The notes: a model not told the origin generated them from the sequence alone. A stretch of 64,000 nt of DNA from Deroplatys truncata (GCA_030765065.1 CM060978.1:216213498-216277497), one strand, 5' to 3'. Counted from the stretch's first letter, positions 12,236-25,650 are shown. Made by a program: numbers and translations.

Positions 12236-12894
12236 AATGGAGGTGACACGGGAGGAGCAATACAGCGCAATAACATTTTGTTTTCATTTAAATCATACAG
12301 CCTCTGAAACTTTTGAAAAGCTGAAGCAAGCATACCTCATGCAACAGTGTTTAGGTGGTTCAAGGACTTCAAAGAAGGGCAAGTCCTCTGGGCTAAGCAA
12401 GGTAGGCCTGGTGTTTTGGAATTGAATGGTGTAATGGAATGATTTACCAGCATGCAGTTCCCCCTCACACTACTGTTACAGCAGCGTACTACACGTCAGT
12501 ATTGGCTACACTGAGAAAGCACATTGCAAGGAAATATCCAGAACTTCATTGGATTGGGTGGTGACTTCATCACGACAACATGCCTCCTCACGTCGCAAAT
12601 CAAGTCCAAGAATTTTTGGCTAAATTCAACATTACCTGTGTGCCGCATCTGCCTTATAGCCATGATCTTGCCCCCTGTGATTTCTTTTTATTCCCATCAC
12701 TAAAGGCAAAGCTCTGGGGCATTCGTTGTGAGAGCACTGAAGCAGTGCTGAAGAAAAATGAGGCGATTCTCAAAGACCTGACAAAGAATGGCCTGCACCA
12801 TTTGTTCAAGGACTGGCAGAGATGCTATAAAAAGTGCATTGAAGTAGGAGGGGACTACTTTGAAAAAGATCATGTCAACATTGAAATGGAGTAA
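12236..12894 (+). pseudogene. Internally deleted mariner transposase
   Basis: The N-terminal helix-turn-helix (ASETFEKLKQAYL, then a broken WFKDFKEG) runs from the ATG near 12236. The C-terminal catalytic part begins near 12568 with HHDNMPPHVANQ, then YSHDLAPCDFFLFPS and an end EKDHVNIEME (TAA after 12894). The middle, including the first catalytic Asp, is deleted around 12425-12560, with frame changes. The second and third Asp of the DD34D triad survive. Mariner family, close to SETMAR-type transposases. Confidence 0.8.
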
Positions 12895-12947
12895 TAAATA
12901 TCTGTGAAAAAAAAATCAGTCTCAGTCTTTATTGATCAGCCCTTGTA

Positions 12948-13906
12948 GACTGCTGACAGAGCTTTATACACTGCAGCAGCACATCACGCTGGCTGATACA
13001 TTACGCAGCATGAACATGATAGGCTATCGCTTCCAGTGTTTGGTGTAACTTAGCAATGGAATCTGATATTCTATGAAGCCTCTCTTCGCTGTTTCATTAT
13101 AAATGTTACTTTGTGTTCAGCTTTTTGCATTAGAAGTTCATTCTTGGCTCTTTGATTTCTGAAAGTGCATAAAGAGTGAAAAGAAGAAATGTAGCTATGA
13201 CTATTGTTTCAATCCATTTAATGTTTCCAAGCATAACACAAGGCAGAAATCATTTAGCTTAGTTATCTGCAATATGCTTACAAACTTAAAAATGGAGAAC
13301 TTAACTTTGTCACCAGACATAACTATGTGATGCGTGTCGAAAACAAAAAAAAACCCAAAGTACCACCCACCAATAACAATGATTGGGTGCTATAAAGTGC
13401 CAATGCCATGAATAATCCAGAAGCAGTTTTGAACATAGTGACCATTTTAAGGCAAGATACAGCAATTTGAAAGGGATCCCTGGTACCTTTTTTCATTTAT
13501 TCCATCAACCAATAATACAATAATAACTCTGGTGTTCACTTGAGCCTGAAGTGGAAAAAGTGCACATTTAAATTGTATTTAAGTTGCCTCCCATGGGATA
13601 AGGTAGGAAGTTTGAATGTTACTCAACTGTTTGCCAAATTTAAGTTACATGTGAACAAAGTGCAACTAAAGTGCTGTGAACAGTTGACAAGGCATCCAAT
13701 GACAGACTGCTGTTGCTGCTGCTGCTGCTACTACTCATCAGTCGTGCTGCACTGGAATCCCACTATGCACCACTTTCTACGTTAATTTATTTAAAATTAA
13801 CTATACAGGATCCTATCTTGGTTTTGTGTAAATATATAAAAAAGCTATGAGGAATTTATTTATAATTTTTATAGAAATTTAAACTTGGGGTTAATAGGGA
13901 TATTTA
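12948..13906. other. Intron sequence with a CTG repeat
   Basis: Unassigned apart from an imperfect (CTG)n run at about 13707-13733. Confidence 0.5.
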
Positions 13907-15766
13907 GGGCCGTATTCATAGAGTTGACGTTGGTCTGGACCATCTCTGGACTAATTTGGTCTGGACCAAAGGCTGATCAAGTTTTTCGTATTCATAGACG
14001 ATAAAAAGCCTCGGACCAAGAAAGGCCGTGGATCAGCAAGGAGAAAATGTTACACGATGAAGAAAGGTAGTTCTGCGCATGCGCGACTGCCATAGAGTAG
14101 TAAACTAACCACTGTTATTCCCTAGTTTTGACTTTCTATGGTCGTTTCACAGCTGTTTTTTCATCGGTTCAGTGCTCACTCCTCGCCCAAAGTAAAAAAA
14201 ATGGAGATAACCTAAAAGTGTGCATTAAAATGGTCAGAGGAGGAAAATGCCTGTTTTCCTTAATACAAAAAAATTATGGATATTATTGAAAACTAATCCG
14301 TTTCGACAAACACAAAAACAAAAGGGAGGTATGGAGGGAAATAATGCATATATAGGCATTTTGGGCATGCTTCTAACCTATTGCCACACCTCCCTTTTTG
14401 GAAACGTTCTTATCTACACAGTTTCATGGCATTGTTAATCATTTCCATAAGAATTTAACTTGCTGGAATATTAACCTTTAGCCTTAAAATTTCAGAATCA
14501 AATCGTATTTAAATAGGAAGGAACATTTGCTGTTATTAAAATCTCACCCTGGATCTTAACCAAGTAAATATTGTGTGATAGTAATTATACAGAAATAATT
14601 ACCTGAGGAAATTCTAATACATCATAAACCTTCCGGAAGTTGTAATCCTCCTCTCCTTGCCGGGAAAACGTAAGCAAAGCCTGAATTATTTCGAACTTAA
14701 CCCAAGTGGGACATTATTCCGTATCGGGTAGCAGTATGAAATGTTAAGAAATATACGAAATCAGGGTTTTTTAATATGTAGGGTTGATTGTGTAGTATCT
14801 AGGTTCTTGTTCGAGTTTAGACGCGCAGATCCCTCAGCTACGCCCTGTCGTTGCTTCGCAGTTGTAACTGCTACACTCCTCTCCTCCTAAAAAAACATCC
14901 CTCGGCTACGCCTTGCGGCTTACGGCTCTCGATGTTACAATGTTGAAACTCCGATTCCGTAAGTTTCTTAACATTTCATACCTCCTACCCGCATATGGAA
15001 TAATGTCCTCTTTTGGCAGTGTCAAACTTTTCCTTCCCGTTACGTGAAGTTTAATGTGACATGGCAATTAGAACCAATCGGCGTGAAGCAGTAGCATGAA
15101 GTAATAAAAGAACAATCAGTAAAGATTCATTCCCGTTACGTTAAGTGCATCCTAATTAGATATTTACTTTAACAGAGTTTCTTAACTTCGCGTTACATTC
15201 CGTCATGTTATGCGAAGTACATAGTAATCCCGGTTTAACGAAGGTAAATCTAGCAATGACATGAGTCATTCATTACTTATAATGCAACTTTCTAAGGTCA
15301 GTAGTGTTTTCTTGATACCCTTCTCTTGCATAATGTGGAAGTGCTATTAGCATCGTACCAATTGAGATACTCAAACCTCGGTTATCGTTGTCTGTCATAT
15401 AGGTTAGGATGAATCCGTTTTATCAGCCTTTTAACCTTTGCTTTACTAAACCTGTATTTCTTTTGAAATTTAGGTCGCCATACTTTCCAATTATGTCTAA
15501 TTTTAGTAGATAGTTTTACTCCACCGTCTCATTTCGCAAATTCTACGCAAGCAGCCACGCCCATTACTCCAAAGTCATCCATTTTGTAAAGATGGTCTGC
15601 CTTTAATCTACCCCTCTGAGGTAGATCAAAATTTGGTCCCGAGCAAGGCGTTTGATCCCCAGACCAACGCAAATCCCAGACTATGAATAAGAAAATCGAT
15701 GGTCCGCTGTAAATCCGCCGGAAGTAGCAAGTTGGGCCGGACCAGAATTGACTATAAATACCGCCC
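13907..15766. mobile_element. Harbinger-like DNA element with long inverted ends
   Basis: The left end GGGCCGTATTCATAGAGTTG matches the complement of the right end (GGGCGGTATTTATAGTCAAT). Similarity then continues through GGTCTGGACC and a second ATTCATAG block for about 100 bp. The flanks are TTA on the left and ATA on the right, close to the 3-bp TWA target of PIF/Harbinger but not an exact duplication. Inside, 14230-14310 reads with stops KWSEEENACF then KKIMDIIEN, like the SANT/Myb-type accessory protein of Harbinger. No DDE transposase remains. Confidence 0.7.
14700..15015. mobile_element. Nested inverted-repeat element
   Basis: About 55-bp inverted repeats: GGACATTATTCCGTAT...TATGAAATGTTAAGAAA at 14709-14760 and its diverged complement at 14962-15012. 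They enclose about 200 bp and lie inside the Harbinger-like element. Probably a MITE; no target duplication could be fixed. Confidence 0.55.
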
Positions 15767-16879
15767 ATAGTTTTCAAATGTTTGAATTTTAAAAATTAAT
15801 GTAAATAATTAATTATATCAATTATAATAATAAGTAAGTAAAAGATTAAATATTAAGCTTTGCATCGCACTTTATAACATAATTTTATCACTTATCCCTG
15901 TGAGATATTCTAATTTAAAGGTGGAGAGGTATGCAGCTTTTAACAAGTTGGATTGCGCAATATTTTAAAAAATATTGCAATTTAAAAAAAATAAATTAAA
16001 ATATAATTCACTTTGTTTTTGTAATCCATGGACAAAACTTGAAGTGAGTCAGAGACATGATGGTCAGATTTTGCAAAAATTTGTGCAAGTTGATGTGCAA
16101 TGTCAATATTTGATTCACCACGTTGGTTTGTAACTCCAAAGTCTGTTGCTTTTAATTTGCAAGGAATCAATTATTGCACTTGTGAGTATTATCAGGTGCT
16201 CTTGGTGTGAAAAGACTTTTTTGTTTTTAGATGTTTTCAATTCTCCTGATGATCACTTTTCTAAATGTAATTATTGTGCACCATAAAATGGGTGGTGTTG
16301 TAAGTTGTTGGCAAAGAACAGTGTCGGATTTTATGAAATATATTTATTTCTCAAAACACAGAATCCATTAGCAGCTAACACTCTTAAACATCTAGGCATC
16401 ATGTGGTGTTTCTATTGATATCACCAGTTTCTTGCTATCATAATTCACAAGTTGGAATGTTCCCTTGTAAGTCAGTGTACTGTTGATGTGACAGTCTGCT
16501 TACACTTGACCTTATGCATCTATGTATACCACCCTACCTTTTCATTACAAACAGTGTGACTGACTTAAGCTCAGAAACTAAATGAATTTGACCCATTTTT
16601 ATATGAACTTTTTTGCTTGTTTTTAATTGTCATTCAGTTCCCCAGAAGTCTCCAAAACTTGCATCCTACATAACAGTAACATTGTGATTATTGCAATCAG
16701 TTAAGAAGGAAGGTGATAAAAGTAAACAGGAAATTCACGAAGAAACCTGTTGATGGTTTTATGGACCCTGAAATTTCTTGAATGAATTTTTATGTAATTT
16801 CTTAAAAAAGAAAACAACTCTCTCTCTTCACTGTTTCAATATTTGTGACTTTAATGCTGTTACGCAAACAGGATATATA
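15767..16879. other. Unassigned intron sequence
   Basis: AT-rich with no family resemblance noticed. Confidence 0.35.
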
Positions 16880-16881
16880 TA

Positions 16882-18115
16882 CACTACGTGATCAAAAGTA
16901 TCCGGACACCTGGCTGAAAGTGACGTACAAGTTCGCGGCGCCCTCCATTGGTAATGCTGAAAATCAATATGGTGTTGGCCCACCCTTAGCCTTGATGACA
17001 GCATTCACTCGCGCAGGCATACTTTCAATCAGGTGCTGGAAGATTTCTTGGGGAACGGCAGCCCATTCTTCACAGAGTGCGGAACTGAGGAGAGGTATCG
17101 ATGTAGGTCGGTGAGGCCTGGCACGAAGTCGGCGTTCCAAAACATCCCAAAGGTGTTCTATAGGATTCAAGTCAGGACTCTGTGCAGGCCAGTCCATTAC
17201 AGGGATGTTATTGTCGTGTAACCACTCAGCCCGTGCAGCATGAACAGGTGCTCAATCGTGTTGAAGATGCAATCGCCATCCCGGAATTGCTCTTCAACAG
17301 TGGGAAGCAAGAAGGTGTTTAAAATATCAATGTAGGTTTGCGCTGTGATCGTGCCACGCAAAACAACAAGGGGTTCAAGCCCCCTCCAGGAAAAACATGA
17401 CCATACCATAACACCACCACCTCCGAATTTCACTGTTGGCACTACACATGCTGGCAAATGACATTCACTGGACATTCGCCATACCCACACCCTGCCATCG
17501 AATCGCCACATTGTGTACCGTGATTCGTCACTCCACACAACATTTTGCCTCTGTTCAATCGTGTAATGTTGACGCTCCTTATACCAAGTGAGGCGTTGTT
17601 TGGCATTTTCCTGCGTGATGTGTGGCTTATGAGCAGCCGCTCGACCATGGAATCCAAGGTTTCTCACCTTGCGCCTAACTGTCATAGTACTTGGAGTGGA
17701 TCCTGATGCAGTTTGGAATTCCTGTGTGATGGTCTGGATAGATGTCTGCCTATTCCTCTTTACGACCCTCTTCAAATGTCGGCGGTCTCTGTCAGTCAAC
17801 AGAGGAGGTCGGCCTGTATGCTTTTGTGCTGTACATGTCCCTTCACGTTTCCACTTCACTATCACATTAGAAACAGTGGACCTAGGGATGTTTAGGAGTG
17901 TGGAAATCTCGCATACAGACTTCTGGCACAAGTGACACCCAATCACCTGACCGCGTTCGAAGTCCATGAGTTCCACAGTGTGTCCCATTCTGCTGTTTCA
18001 CAATGACTAATGAGGTCGCAGATAATGAGTACCAGGCAGTAGGTGGCAGCACAATGCACCTAAGATGAAAAATGTATGTTTGTGGGGCTGTCCAGATACT
18101 TTTGATCACATAGTG
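16882..18115 (-). mobile_element. Tc1 element, nearly full length
   Basis: Inverted ends of about 27 bp, CACTACGTGATCAAAAGTAT at the left and CACTATGTGATCAAAAGTAT as the complement of the right end, are flanked by TA (16880-16881 and 18116-18117). At 1234 bp it has about the size of an intact Tc1-like element. It contains one transposase on the minus strand. Confidence 0.92.
16964..17988 (-). pseudogene. Tc1-like DD34E transposase, frameshifted
   Basis: The minus-strand frame starts at ATG 17988 (MGHTVELMDFERGQVIG). It has a paired-like helix-turn-helix (LLNIPRSTVSNVIVKW), the GRPPLLTDRD linker, and the first catalytic Asp in VVWSDESRY. Near 17255 the frame shifts. The next frame reads H-D-stop-APVHAARAEWLHDNNIPV, then MDWPAQSPDLNPIEHLWD, so the second Asp and the final Glu are present but separated from the start by one frameshift and one stop. 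The total length (about 340 residues) is that of a full Tc1 transposase. Relatively young but inactive. Confidence 0.9.
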
Positions 18116-18117
18116 TA

Positions 18118-19269
18118 TATATATTTTTCTATATTTCTTTCTGTAGGATGTTTTATTTGTGAGACACCATTTGAATGTCTGTTTCTCCAGTAACTTGGCT
18201 TAGCACTTGGTTGTGGGTGCCATGGGATATAGTTCCCCGTCTTGATGATTAGTCAAGGATGACTATGCTGCTAGAAGAAGGTGCACCTGGTGTCCTTGGC
18301 CTCTTGTTTTGGTATAGGTGGCATTAAAGGCAGAAATTTCCTGCCCTGGCTTTCTTTGAATAGTTTTCGGAGGCAGATTCTTTGCCCGTGATGTTTGTAG
18401 GCAATTTACATCCATGTGGCTAAATCTTTCCTCAAAACTATAAAACTTACAACTTCCCTCGGCTTGCATTGCAGGGAGCGTGTGTTAGTTAAAGCTGTTC
18501 TGCAAATACAGAAGGCTAATTGCTAATTCTATGTTTCATGACCTATTAAATACTTTCCTTTTCACTTGTTCTCACATGCATATTCTTGCACAAATCTTCA
18601 AAAAATACTTTTGTTATAGACAGTTGATTCTATTTATAATACAATTTGAATGCAATGAATGCAAATGTATGTCTGTTTAACTCAACATTTTGGATGCTAG
18701 TGAAAACGGCTTGGGTATGCCAGGAGAAATCGAGAAGGGATGCCAGGCTGTGATTCATCAATTACGGACTTTCCATTCCTAATTGCTTATTGTTGTCCAA
18801 TCAGCATTATAATTGCATAATTGCTGTAGCAGTGAAGCTTTGGGAATTCATTTATCAAACATTACAACTTTCAGTTATTGCATAGCAACTGTGCATTGTA
18901 AAAATTATGATGTGAATGAAATAAATATATGTACAGAGCCTTTGTTTGGATGTATGGCCATATTATGGGGATTTTCTTGTCCAGCATTGTGCTTGTTTCT
19001 AACCAGTTCTACTCCCCCTCCTCTCTGTGTGTCAGCTAATCAGTTGTTGTGAAGCCTTTGTGCTATACAGAGGTTGAAACATTGTAACACCACATATTTC
19101 AGTATTGAATATGTTAGTGCTGTTGTAATGCCATAAAGTCCGTACAGTTTAGTACACACAATTTTTGTGTATGATTCCTATGTGAGAGACTCTTGTATAG
19201 AAGTGAGACAGCATTTTAAGAGAGATTCTCAGCTGTAATATATGGATAAGCTAATAACAGTGATGTGAA
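18118..19269. other. Unassigned intron sequence
   Basis: No supported feature. Confidence 0.35.
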
Positions 19270-20130
19270 TTTAAAATTATTTAGAAAATTTGAGTCGGAT
19301 TTGAAACACTTAACATCACTTACACGTTTTTCATCTCAACCAGTTTCAAGAGCTATTTGCTTCCATCATCAGAAGTGGCTGACTGGTTCTTCGTGGTGTT
19401 GTCTGGTTTGTGTTTGTGTGTGGTAAAATTTGAGCTTTTTATTTATGAATGCTCTTTAACTGTTGTGGTCCTTAGTGTCCCATTCTATATTGGGCATGAA
19501 AGACCGATAATTTTGCTCAGAGGCCTGTTTATCAGGGTTGAGGTTCTTTTACATGCCATAAATCTACAACATGGGACCACCGGCTTTACTTCCTTACTGA
19601 AGGAAGCCATGCTAAGGATTTTTATGCCCAAAAGAAAAAATCCATTGCCCTCCAACCGGATTTGAACCTGTGACTTTGGGAACTAGAGGCAAGCATGGTA
19701 ACTACTACACCATGGGGGACAACTTGTATATAGTGACATCTGGTGGTGGAGTGATGAATTTCCATAGTGGGTTTGGTGGCAGCAATTCAAAATTCATTAC
19801 ATGGTGTTCATGTTTTGTGATTAATACTTTTCCCAAGTATCCAACTCGGTTACATATTTTGCCAGTTTTAGGAGTGTATGTTTGGTGTGATGATATGATT
19901 TGTCATCCAAAAGCGGTATGCAACTGCAGATTTATCCATCTGTTTGCATTTGATGTGTCTCATATGCTCTTTTAATCCAGTCTCTAAATTTCTTTTTGTT
20001 TTACATATGTATATTTGGTCACATTCTGGGCAATTAATTTTATAGTTTCCTGCTGTTTTGTTCTGAGAGGTGTTTGGTCCTTCAATTTGCAACAAATCTA
20101 ATTTTGCACTTGCATATTTTGCTGCTGATG
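19270..20130 (-). pseudogene. Penelope-like element remnant (GIY-YIG endonuclease and 3' end)
   Basis: The minus frame 20095-19868 encodes GNYKINCPECDQIYICKTKR then KEHMRHIKCKQ and SAVAYRFWMTNH, the GIY-YIG nuclease domain of Penelope-like retroelements. The YIG triad reads YIC, and the usual Arg in TRLKEH is Gly, so the nuclease is dead. Downstream, another frame reads TKHEHHVMNFELLPPNPLWK and FITPPPDVT. After an inserted SINE (19424-19722) the 3' part has DDGSK and a KLVEMK-like end (about 19270-19410). No reverse transcriptase is visible, so the copy is 5' truncated. Confidence 0.8.
19424..19722 (-). mobile_element. tRNA-derived SINE, family A, copy 1
   Basis: On the minus strand it starts with a tRNA-like head (A box TGGTGTAGTAGTTA, B box GGTTCAAATCC). 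The conserved central block follows: CCTTAGCATGGCTTCCTT, then AAAGCCGGTGGTCCCATG, then AAAAGAACCTCAA. It ends in CATAAATAAAA. Inserted in the Penelope remnant. Related copies are at 38399, 45670 and 48541. Confidence 0.88.
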
Positions 20131-21230
20131 TTACTCCAAAAAATTACGCCACACTACACAATGGAAGATCACACTGGCTGCATTTATATATATATATGTA
20201 TGTGTGTGTGTGTCTTAAAGTATATGTACTACTAGCTTAACACCCCAGAAAATCCCCCAGACTGGACCATAGGTACATGTAGGTAGTGGAATTAAATAGC
20301 TAGAATTACCAGATTAAAATATAAGTATAAATAATCTTTCAACAAATTTATTTCCTCTAATAAAATCTAAACATGGAACACAATATGAATTCTCTTGATT
20401 TTATACAATTAAGTTGGTGTTTTGACTCATCGAGAGATAATTAGTAGAAATCTTTTGCATGAGATAGGTAAAATTTTTCCTGGTAAAGTACAAATAGCGT
20501 TTAATGTGTTGAGAACAGTGATTCTTAGACGGAACATTGTTAATGTCATACCCTCCTTTACTAGAGGTAATTGCCCACAAAAGGAAAATTATTCTACCAT
20601 TGCACAAATTCAGTACTCCATTCTTTAAAAAAATGATTCTGAGTAACTTTCTTTGTGTTTTCAGTGCCAAAACTCATGATCTTAATGTTCGGAAAATTAA
20701 TAATGTTTTGCCTGACAGAGAACTATAAGTTGGTTATATGTTTGAATTAATAATGGTCTGTTTACAAGAGTGGCATCACACTATTGTTCGTAATGGGAAA
20801 TGGTTTCCTTTTTCTTTCTTCACTGTATTGAAAATTAGAGAGTTCAGTAATATACAAATATTTTATCAAGACTTTCTTGTAGAATCTGATGCCATATATA
20901 GTTTTTGAAAAACAGATTATATTTTTATACAAAATTTATGCTAAATCAGTGATATATGAAACGTTTAAATATCTTAAAATCTATATAAATAATTACTAGT
21001 TCTCCAACCATTCACTTTAAAAGTTTGTGCAGTTCAAAACCCACCTCTGAATGGCTGTGTGAAAACATACAAATAACAAATTTTGAAATTCTGGACAGAC
21101 ATATGTTAATGCGCATAACAATCTCACACTACTGGCCGAGAACTTCACTTCAAAAATCAGATTTGATAAATTCACCATATGTGAAGTCAAATAAAAGGAT
21201 ATATTATAGAAGTCCTGCCATTTCTACCTT
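20131..21230. other. Unassigned, with an AT/GT microsatellite
   Basis: (AT)n(GT)n at about 20184-20213. The rest has no recognised feature. Confidence 0.45.
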
Positions 21231-21299
21231 GCCATCATTCTATATTGCTTGTTCACTCTATGCTGATGGCGCATTGCAGCAGGAAATTCTGCAACCATG

Positions 21300-24200
21300 G
21301 GTGAGTAGGCACAATCCTCACATGACCGGTGATGCTGTGTCTGCCATAACATTTACCAGAGGCTAATGAATTGATACCTCTCACGCGCAACCTGTGCTGT
21401 GTCTTGGCGAGAAATCATCTCTGCTGGTGTCGTCACTGGCCTCACCAACTGACTTTGTCTCAATGGTCCGTAAAAAGAGGGAGTGAGGGGCAAAAGTGAT
21501 ACAATACACCCCCTCCAGATGAAAGTGAGTGGCTTCCAAGGCAGAGGCAGCATCAGGTCATGAAAAAAGAGCACAAAAATAAGTTACAAGCAAGGTAGAC
21601 GGCATGGAGCATTCAAAATGCCCTAACAACATTAAAAAAGAATGGAGTGCAATGTAGCGGGGAAAACTATGTGATGGTAAGGTTATGGTATTAATCTATA
21701 ACAAAAAGCCCAAAGGGCAAAGACAGCCAGAGAGGAATGGGTGGTCAAAAGCAAAACGTAACCATAAAGCTAGAAATGACAAAGTAAAACAGGATGAAAC
21801 ATAAAACTAGACAGTACAACAGTACAAACTTACATAAAATAAGTCTGGTGCCAGATGAAATAAGAACTTTTAAGTATAAAAAAGAAAATCAAGTCTCACC
21901 ACGCAGTCAATAAAATTGCTGTCCAAGGGACACAATGGCAATTGTCATTCGGAATGAACATAAAGACTCATGATCACATCATCCAAATAAATATATAATA
22001 AATACAATATTGTGGTGATTGCGTTAAGGGCAAAGGAAAGATAGTAAAAGATACAATGGTGACTAATAAGCCTATGTGATAACATAAAAGGTACGTACGA
22101 ATGTGCAGGTAAACATACAGAAGGGCACACGGCCCTTCAATACATACAATATATGTGGGCTCACTAGAATTTAAAGTTCATAGTAAGGATATTGGCCAGC
22201 ATAAATCGACTTATCATTAAGGCGCCATGAGGATCTCACACATAGGAAAATGGAAGTACAACACAAGACAAAGGGGAAAGGAAACAAATGGGTAAGCATG
22301 CACACAAACGCCGAGGAAGGAGGAGAAAGGAAACAAAAAAAGGACAGACAAAAATGGTGGACATAGATGAGCATAAGAAAGGATGGAAATGGTAGGTAAC
22401 AGCAAAAGAAAAGATAGAAACCGACCCGGCTTGAGCATGAGAACACGAACAATATAATTGCTCAAGCATGGGAAGGCAAAGTGGCTACCTGCCAGCAAGA
22501 AATCAAGCCAAAGTACTAGATTTACTACTATGGTATAGATTTAAGTTGGGAGGCAGGAGCTGTGGTCATCTTGTCTGTGATACAATCCTGTAATTGAAAT
22601 GAAACCAAATTAATAATATGTACTATTCGAAAAGGTCGCACATATCGTTGGGCAAGTTTCTGGACAAAATGCTGCAAAACATCACTGAAAGGGTGAGCCT
22701 GCAACAAGACGAGATTCTCAACCTGAAAAGGAGGTGGTTTATGTTGAAGATTATAGTGTTGTGCATGCTGTTGATGATCATGGCGAAGTTGTGCTCCAGA
22801 TCTTCCACACATCCTCATTGGTAGAAGAATCTGAAAGTAGATCAAGCAACTGCCAGTGATTAGAAAGTGGGCAAATGGGAGAAAATTTGAAAATTAGGTG
22901 AAATGTGACCTACTGATATGCCTCTTGTGGCTGTATTCAATGCAAGCTGAAACTGATTTTGGAAGATATCCCAACTTGCATGATCATCAGGGTGGAATGC
23001 AATGAGGATACTTTTTAAAATATGATTTACTCACTTAGCCAATTAAGGGCGCAGATAATATGGTGAGGTTTGAACAAACTGAATGCCTTGCTCAAACAAA
23101 AAGTACAAAATACATGTACTTGAAAATAGGAAGCATTGTCAGCAACTATAGTTTGTGGAATACCAAAGGAAGCAAAGAGTCCCGACAATACGAAATTGAT
23201 GCCAGAACTGTAGCAATTCGAACTGGAACTAGCAAAATGAACTTCGCAAAGGCATCAATGACAACACAAAGATATGTATTGCCCCAAGATGATCAGGGTA
23301 AGAGACTGATATAATCCATAAAAAGATGTTCCATTTGATAAGCTGCAATTTTGGAATTGAGAAGACCTAATCAGGTATTCTGTGCTGGCTTAGCCCTTAA
23401 ACAGATTTTGCAAGATTTAACAAAGGTCCCGATATCGCAGTACATGTTGTGCCATACAAATATTGGCATATCTTCATTTTCGTTTTGTAAATCCCCAGAT
23501 GAGCATCAAACTGGGAAGCCTGAAAATAGTGCAAAACCATGGGAACCAAGGTCTGGAGAAGCAAAATTTTAAGGACATGCAACCATGGAAGGTGGGTATA
23601 TAAAAGCCTGTCCATAAACTTATATCCCTGGGGAACATCTCCCATCTGACAATGTTGTCAAAGGGGGCTAAGTTCTAGATCCCATTGTTGGTGCTCAGAA
23701 ACAGATGTAAAAGCTGTGGGGAAATCCCAGGAAAAGGTACCGATCTGCAGGGCTGTCAATGTCATTACTGGTTCTGTGTTGGCAGGCTTGAGGAACATCC
23801 ATGACAAGGCATCAGTAACTGGATTGACAGATCTATGTATGTGTTTGACCATAAATTGGAAAGCACTAAGCTTAACAGCCCTATGAGTGATTTTGCTGGT
23901 TTTTCTAGCATGTGACAAAACCCAAGTGATAGCCTGATTGTCACATTCTAAGACAAGTTATAAGCATGGCAAGAGCCTCAAGTTAATAAACCGATTGCCT
24001 GCACTCAGCTACTGAGAGACACCTCGAGATATAATAAATAGGACAGTGTTCCCATCCCAAATCCTGCAGTAGGATGGCTGCAACCACAAAACAAGAGGAG
24101 TCAGTTTGGGCGATAAAGGGCTGGCTAAAATATGGCATGACCAAAACTGGCAAGTTCGTGATAATGGTTTTTAAAGACTCGAAGCCTGTTGAGTATAGAT

Positions 24201-25650
24201 GTTCAGACAAATTTGGCCCCTTTGGAGCATGGTGCATTTAGAGATTCAGCAATATGAACGAAGGAGGCAATAAATTTTCAGAAAAAGGTCACCATACCTA
24301 AAAACGATGCCAACTGTTTCTGAGTGATAGGCAGGGGGAAACGTCAAAGAGCTAGGGTACAGTCAGGATCGATAGATATGTCCTGGGGAGAAATAATATG
24401 GCCGCAAAAAGAAATTTGGTTGACTGCAAATTTTACCTTTCGATAGCCTTTTGAAGACAGGAAAAATTAGATGCAAATGATGTTAATGGGACTGTAGATC
24501 CAGAGAATAAATAACTAAATCGTCTAAGTAATTGAACACAAATTTGAATTTATAGCGATGTAAAAACCTATCCAATAAGCGAGACAACACCTGGGCACCT
24601 GTAGAAACACCTAAGGGAACGCACTTAAATTGAAACTAGTTCCACGGTGGCAAAAAGGCAGTGTAAGGTTGTGAAAGATTTTTCCAATGATATCTGGTAG
24701 TAGGCCTGATTAAGGTGTAATGTAGTAAAGAGTTTAGCATTCAGAAAATAGTGAGTCAATGTATGCAATTTGGGCAAAGGCATGGAATCAACTTGTATTG
24801 ATTTATTCAGCTTATGGTAGATGACTACAAGGCTAGCATCCTGATTTGGCTTTACCAAAAAACAGGGGCTTGATTGGGGACTATCCGACAGCTCGATAAT
24901 GTCTTGGCATAACTGGGTGTCAATTTTAGTGCAAAGTAGTTCAAGCTCAAGTGGGGAAAACTTATATGGCAGAGAACATATGGGTGTAGTATCCAACAAA
25001 TGGATAGAATACTCTATATCTTTGACCATCTGAGACTTTTGGTAAAAACATTAGGAAACTGATATACAAGATTGGTAATCTCCTGTTGGAAATGTGGGGC
25101 AAATGCAAAAGGTCTAATCCCTCATTATGACCAGGTGGCAAGGTCACACATGTGGGCGATGGTGAGTGTGGATCCAACGAAAAATGAACCAAGTTGTGTG
25201 GGCAAAAGGCAAAAGAGAAAGTGAAATGTGTAACATCTAGTGTTAATTGAGTGTCAGACATAAACGGTGTCCCCAAAACCATATTATAAGGTAACCCTTC
25301 GGCAAAATGGAAGGTCACATCCTATGAGAAGGAGTGCAATTTAGTATGCAAAATAACTTCCCAAAAGTGGCAATTCAGAATCTGGCATTGTAATGCAGTG
25401 CAACTCCACTGAGTGTAAAGAGCCGCTGCATTTAGGCAGAAGAGAACACAAAAAACAGACATCGATTAAATTGACAGAAAGCCAGAATCCAGTAAGAATT
25501 GTACCTCAAAAGATCCACAAGAATCCGGACAACAGGCAAATACTTCTGAAGACAGAAGTGCAATCATGAATGTGGAGGTTTTATTCACAGCTTTCCTTGT
25601 TGAACATAATCTCCCTTTGGCCTGCAGTAACCAGGCTGGACATTTATTCA
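21300..25650 (-). mobile_element. Degenerate Ty3/gypsy-like LTR retrotransposon
   Basis: On the minus strand, in order: protease, reverse transcriptase, RNase H and integrase remnants (25651-22530), then about 1 kb without env similarity. Next comes a purine tract CTGGAGGGGG directly before TGTATTG at plus position 21508, a plausible polypurine tract and 3' LTR start. The 3' LTR should run down to about 21300 or below, but its end was not fixed. No 5' LTR or gag is seen: the upstream side is cut off near 25660 by a hAT fragment. Confidence 0.75.

Larger units (their letters stand above)
10873..12945 (+). mobile_element. Mariner element split by a pogo-like insertion
   Basis: Terminal inverted repeats of about 30 bp, AGGGCTGATCAATAAAG at the left and its complement at 12921-12943, are bounded by TA at 10871-10872 and 12946-12947. 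A pogo-like element occupies 10950-12119. Without it the mariner is about 900 bp, short of a full 1.3 kb. The transposase remnant is at 12236-12894. Confidence 0.88.

Noticed and set aside
22171..22498. Three overlapping minus-strand frames that might be an env gene of the gypsy-like element
   Set aside because: Low-complexity Cys/Phe/Ser/Pro-rich products in all three frames at once. No signal peptide, furin-like site or membrane anchor in a convincing order.
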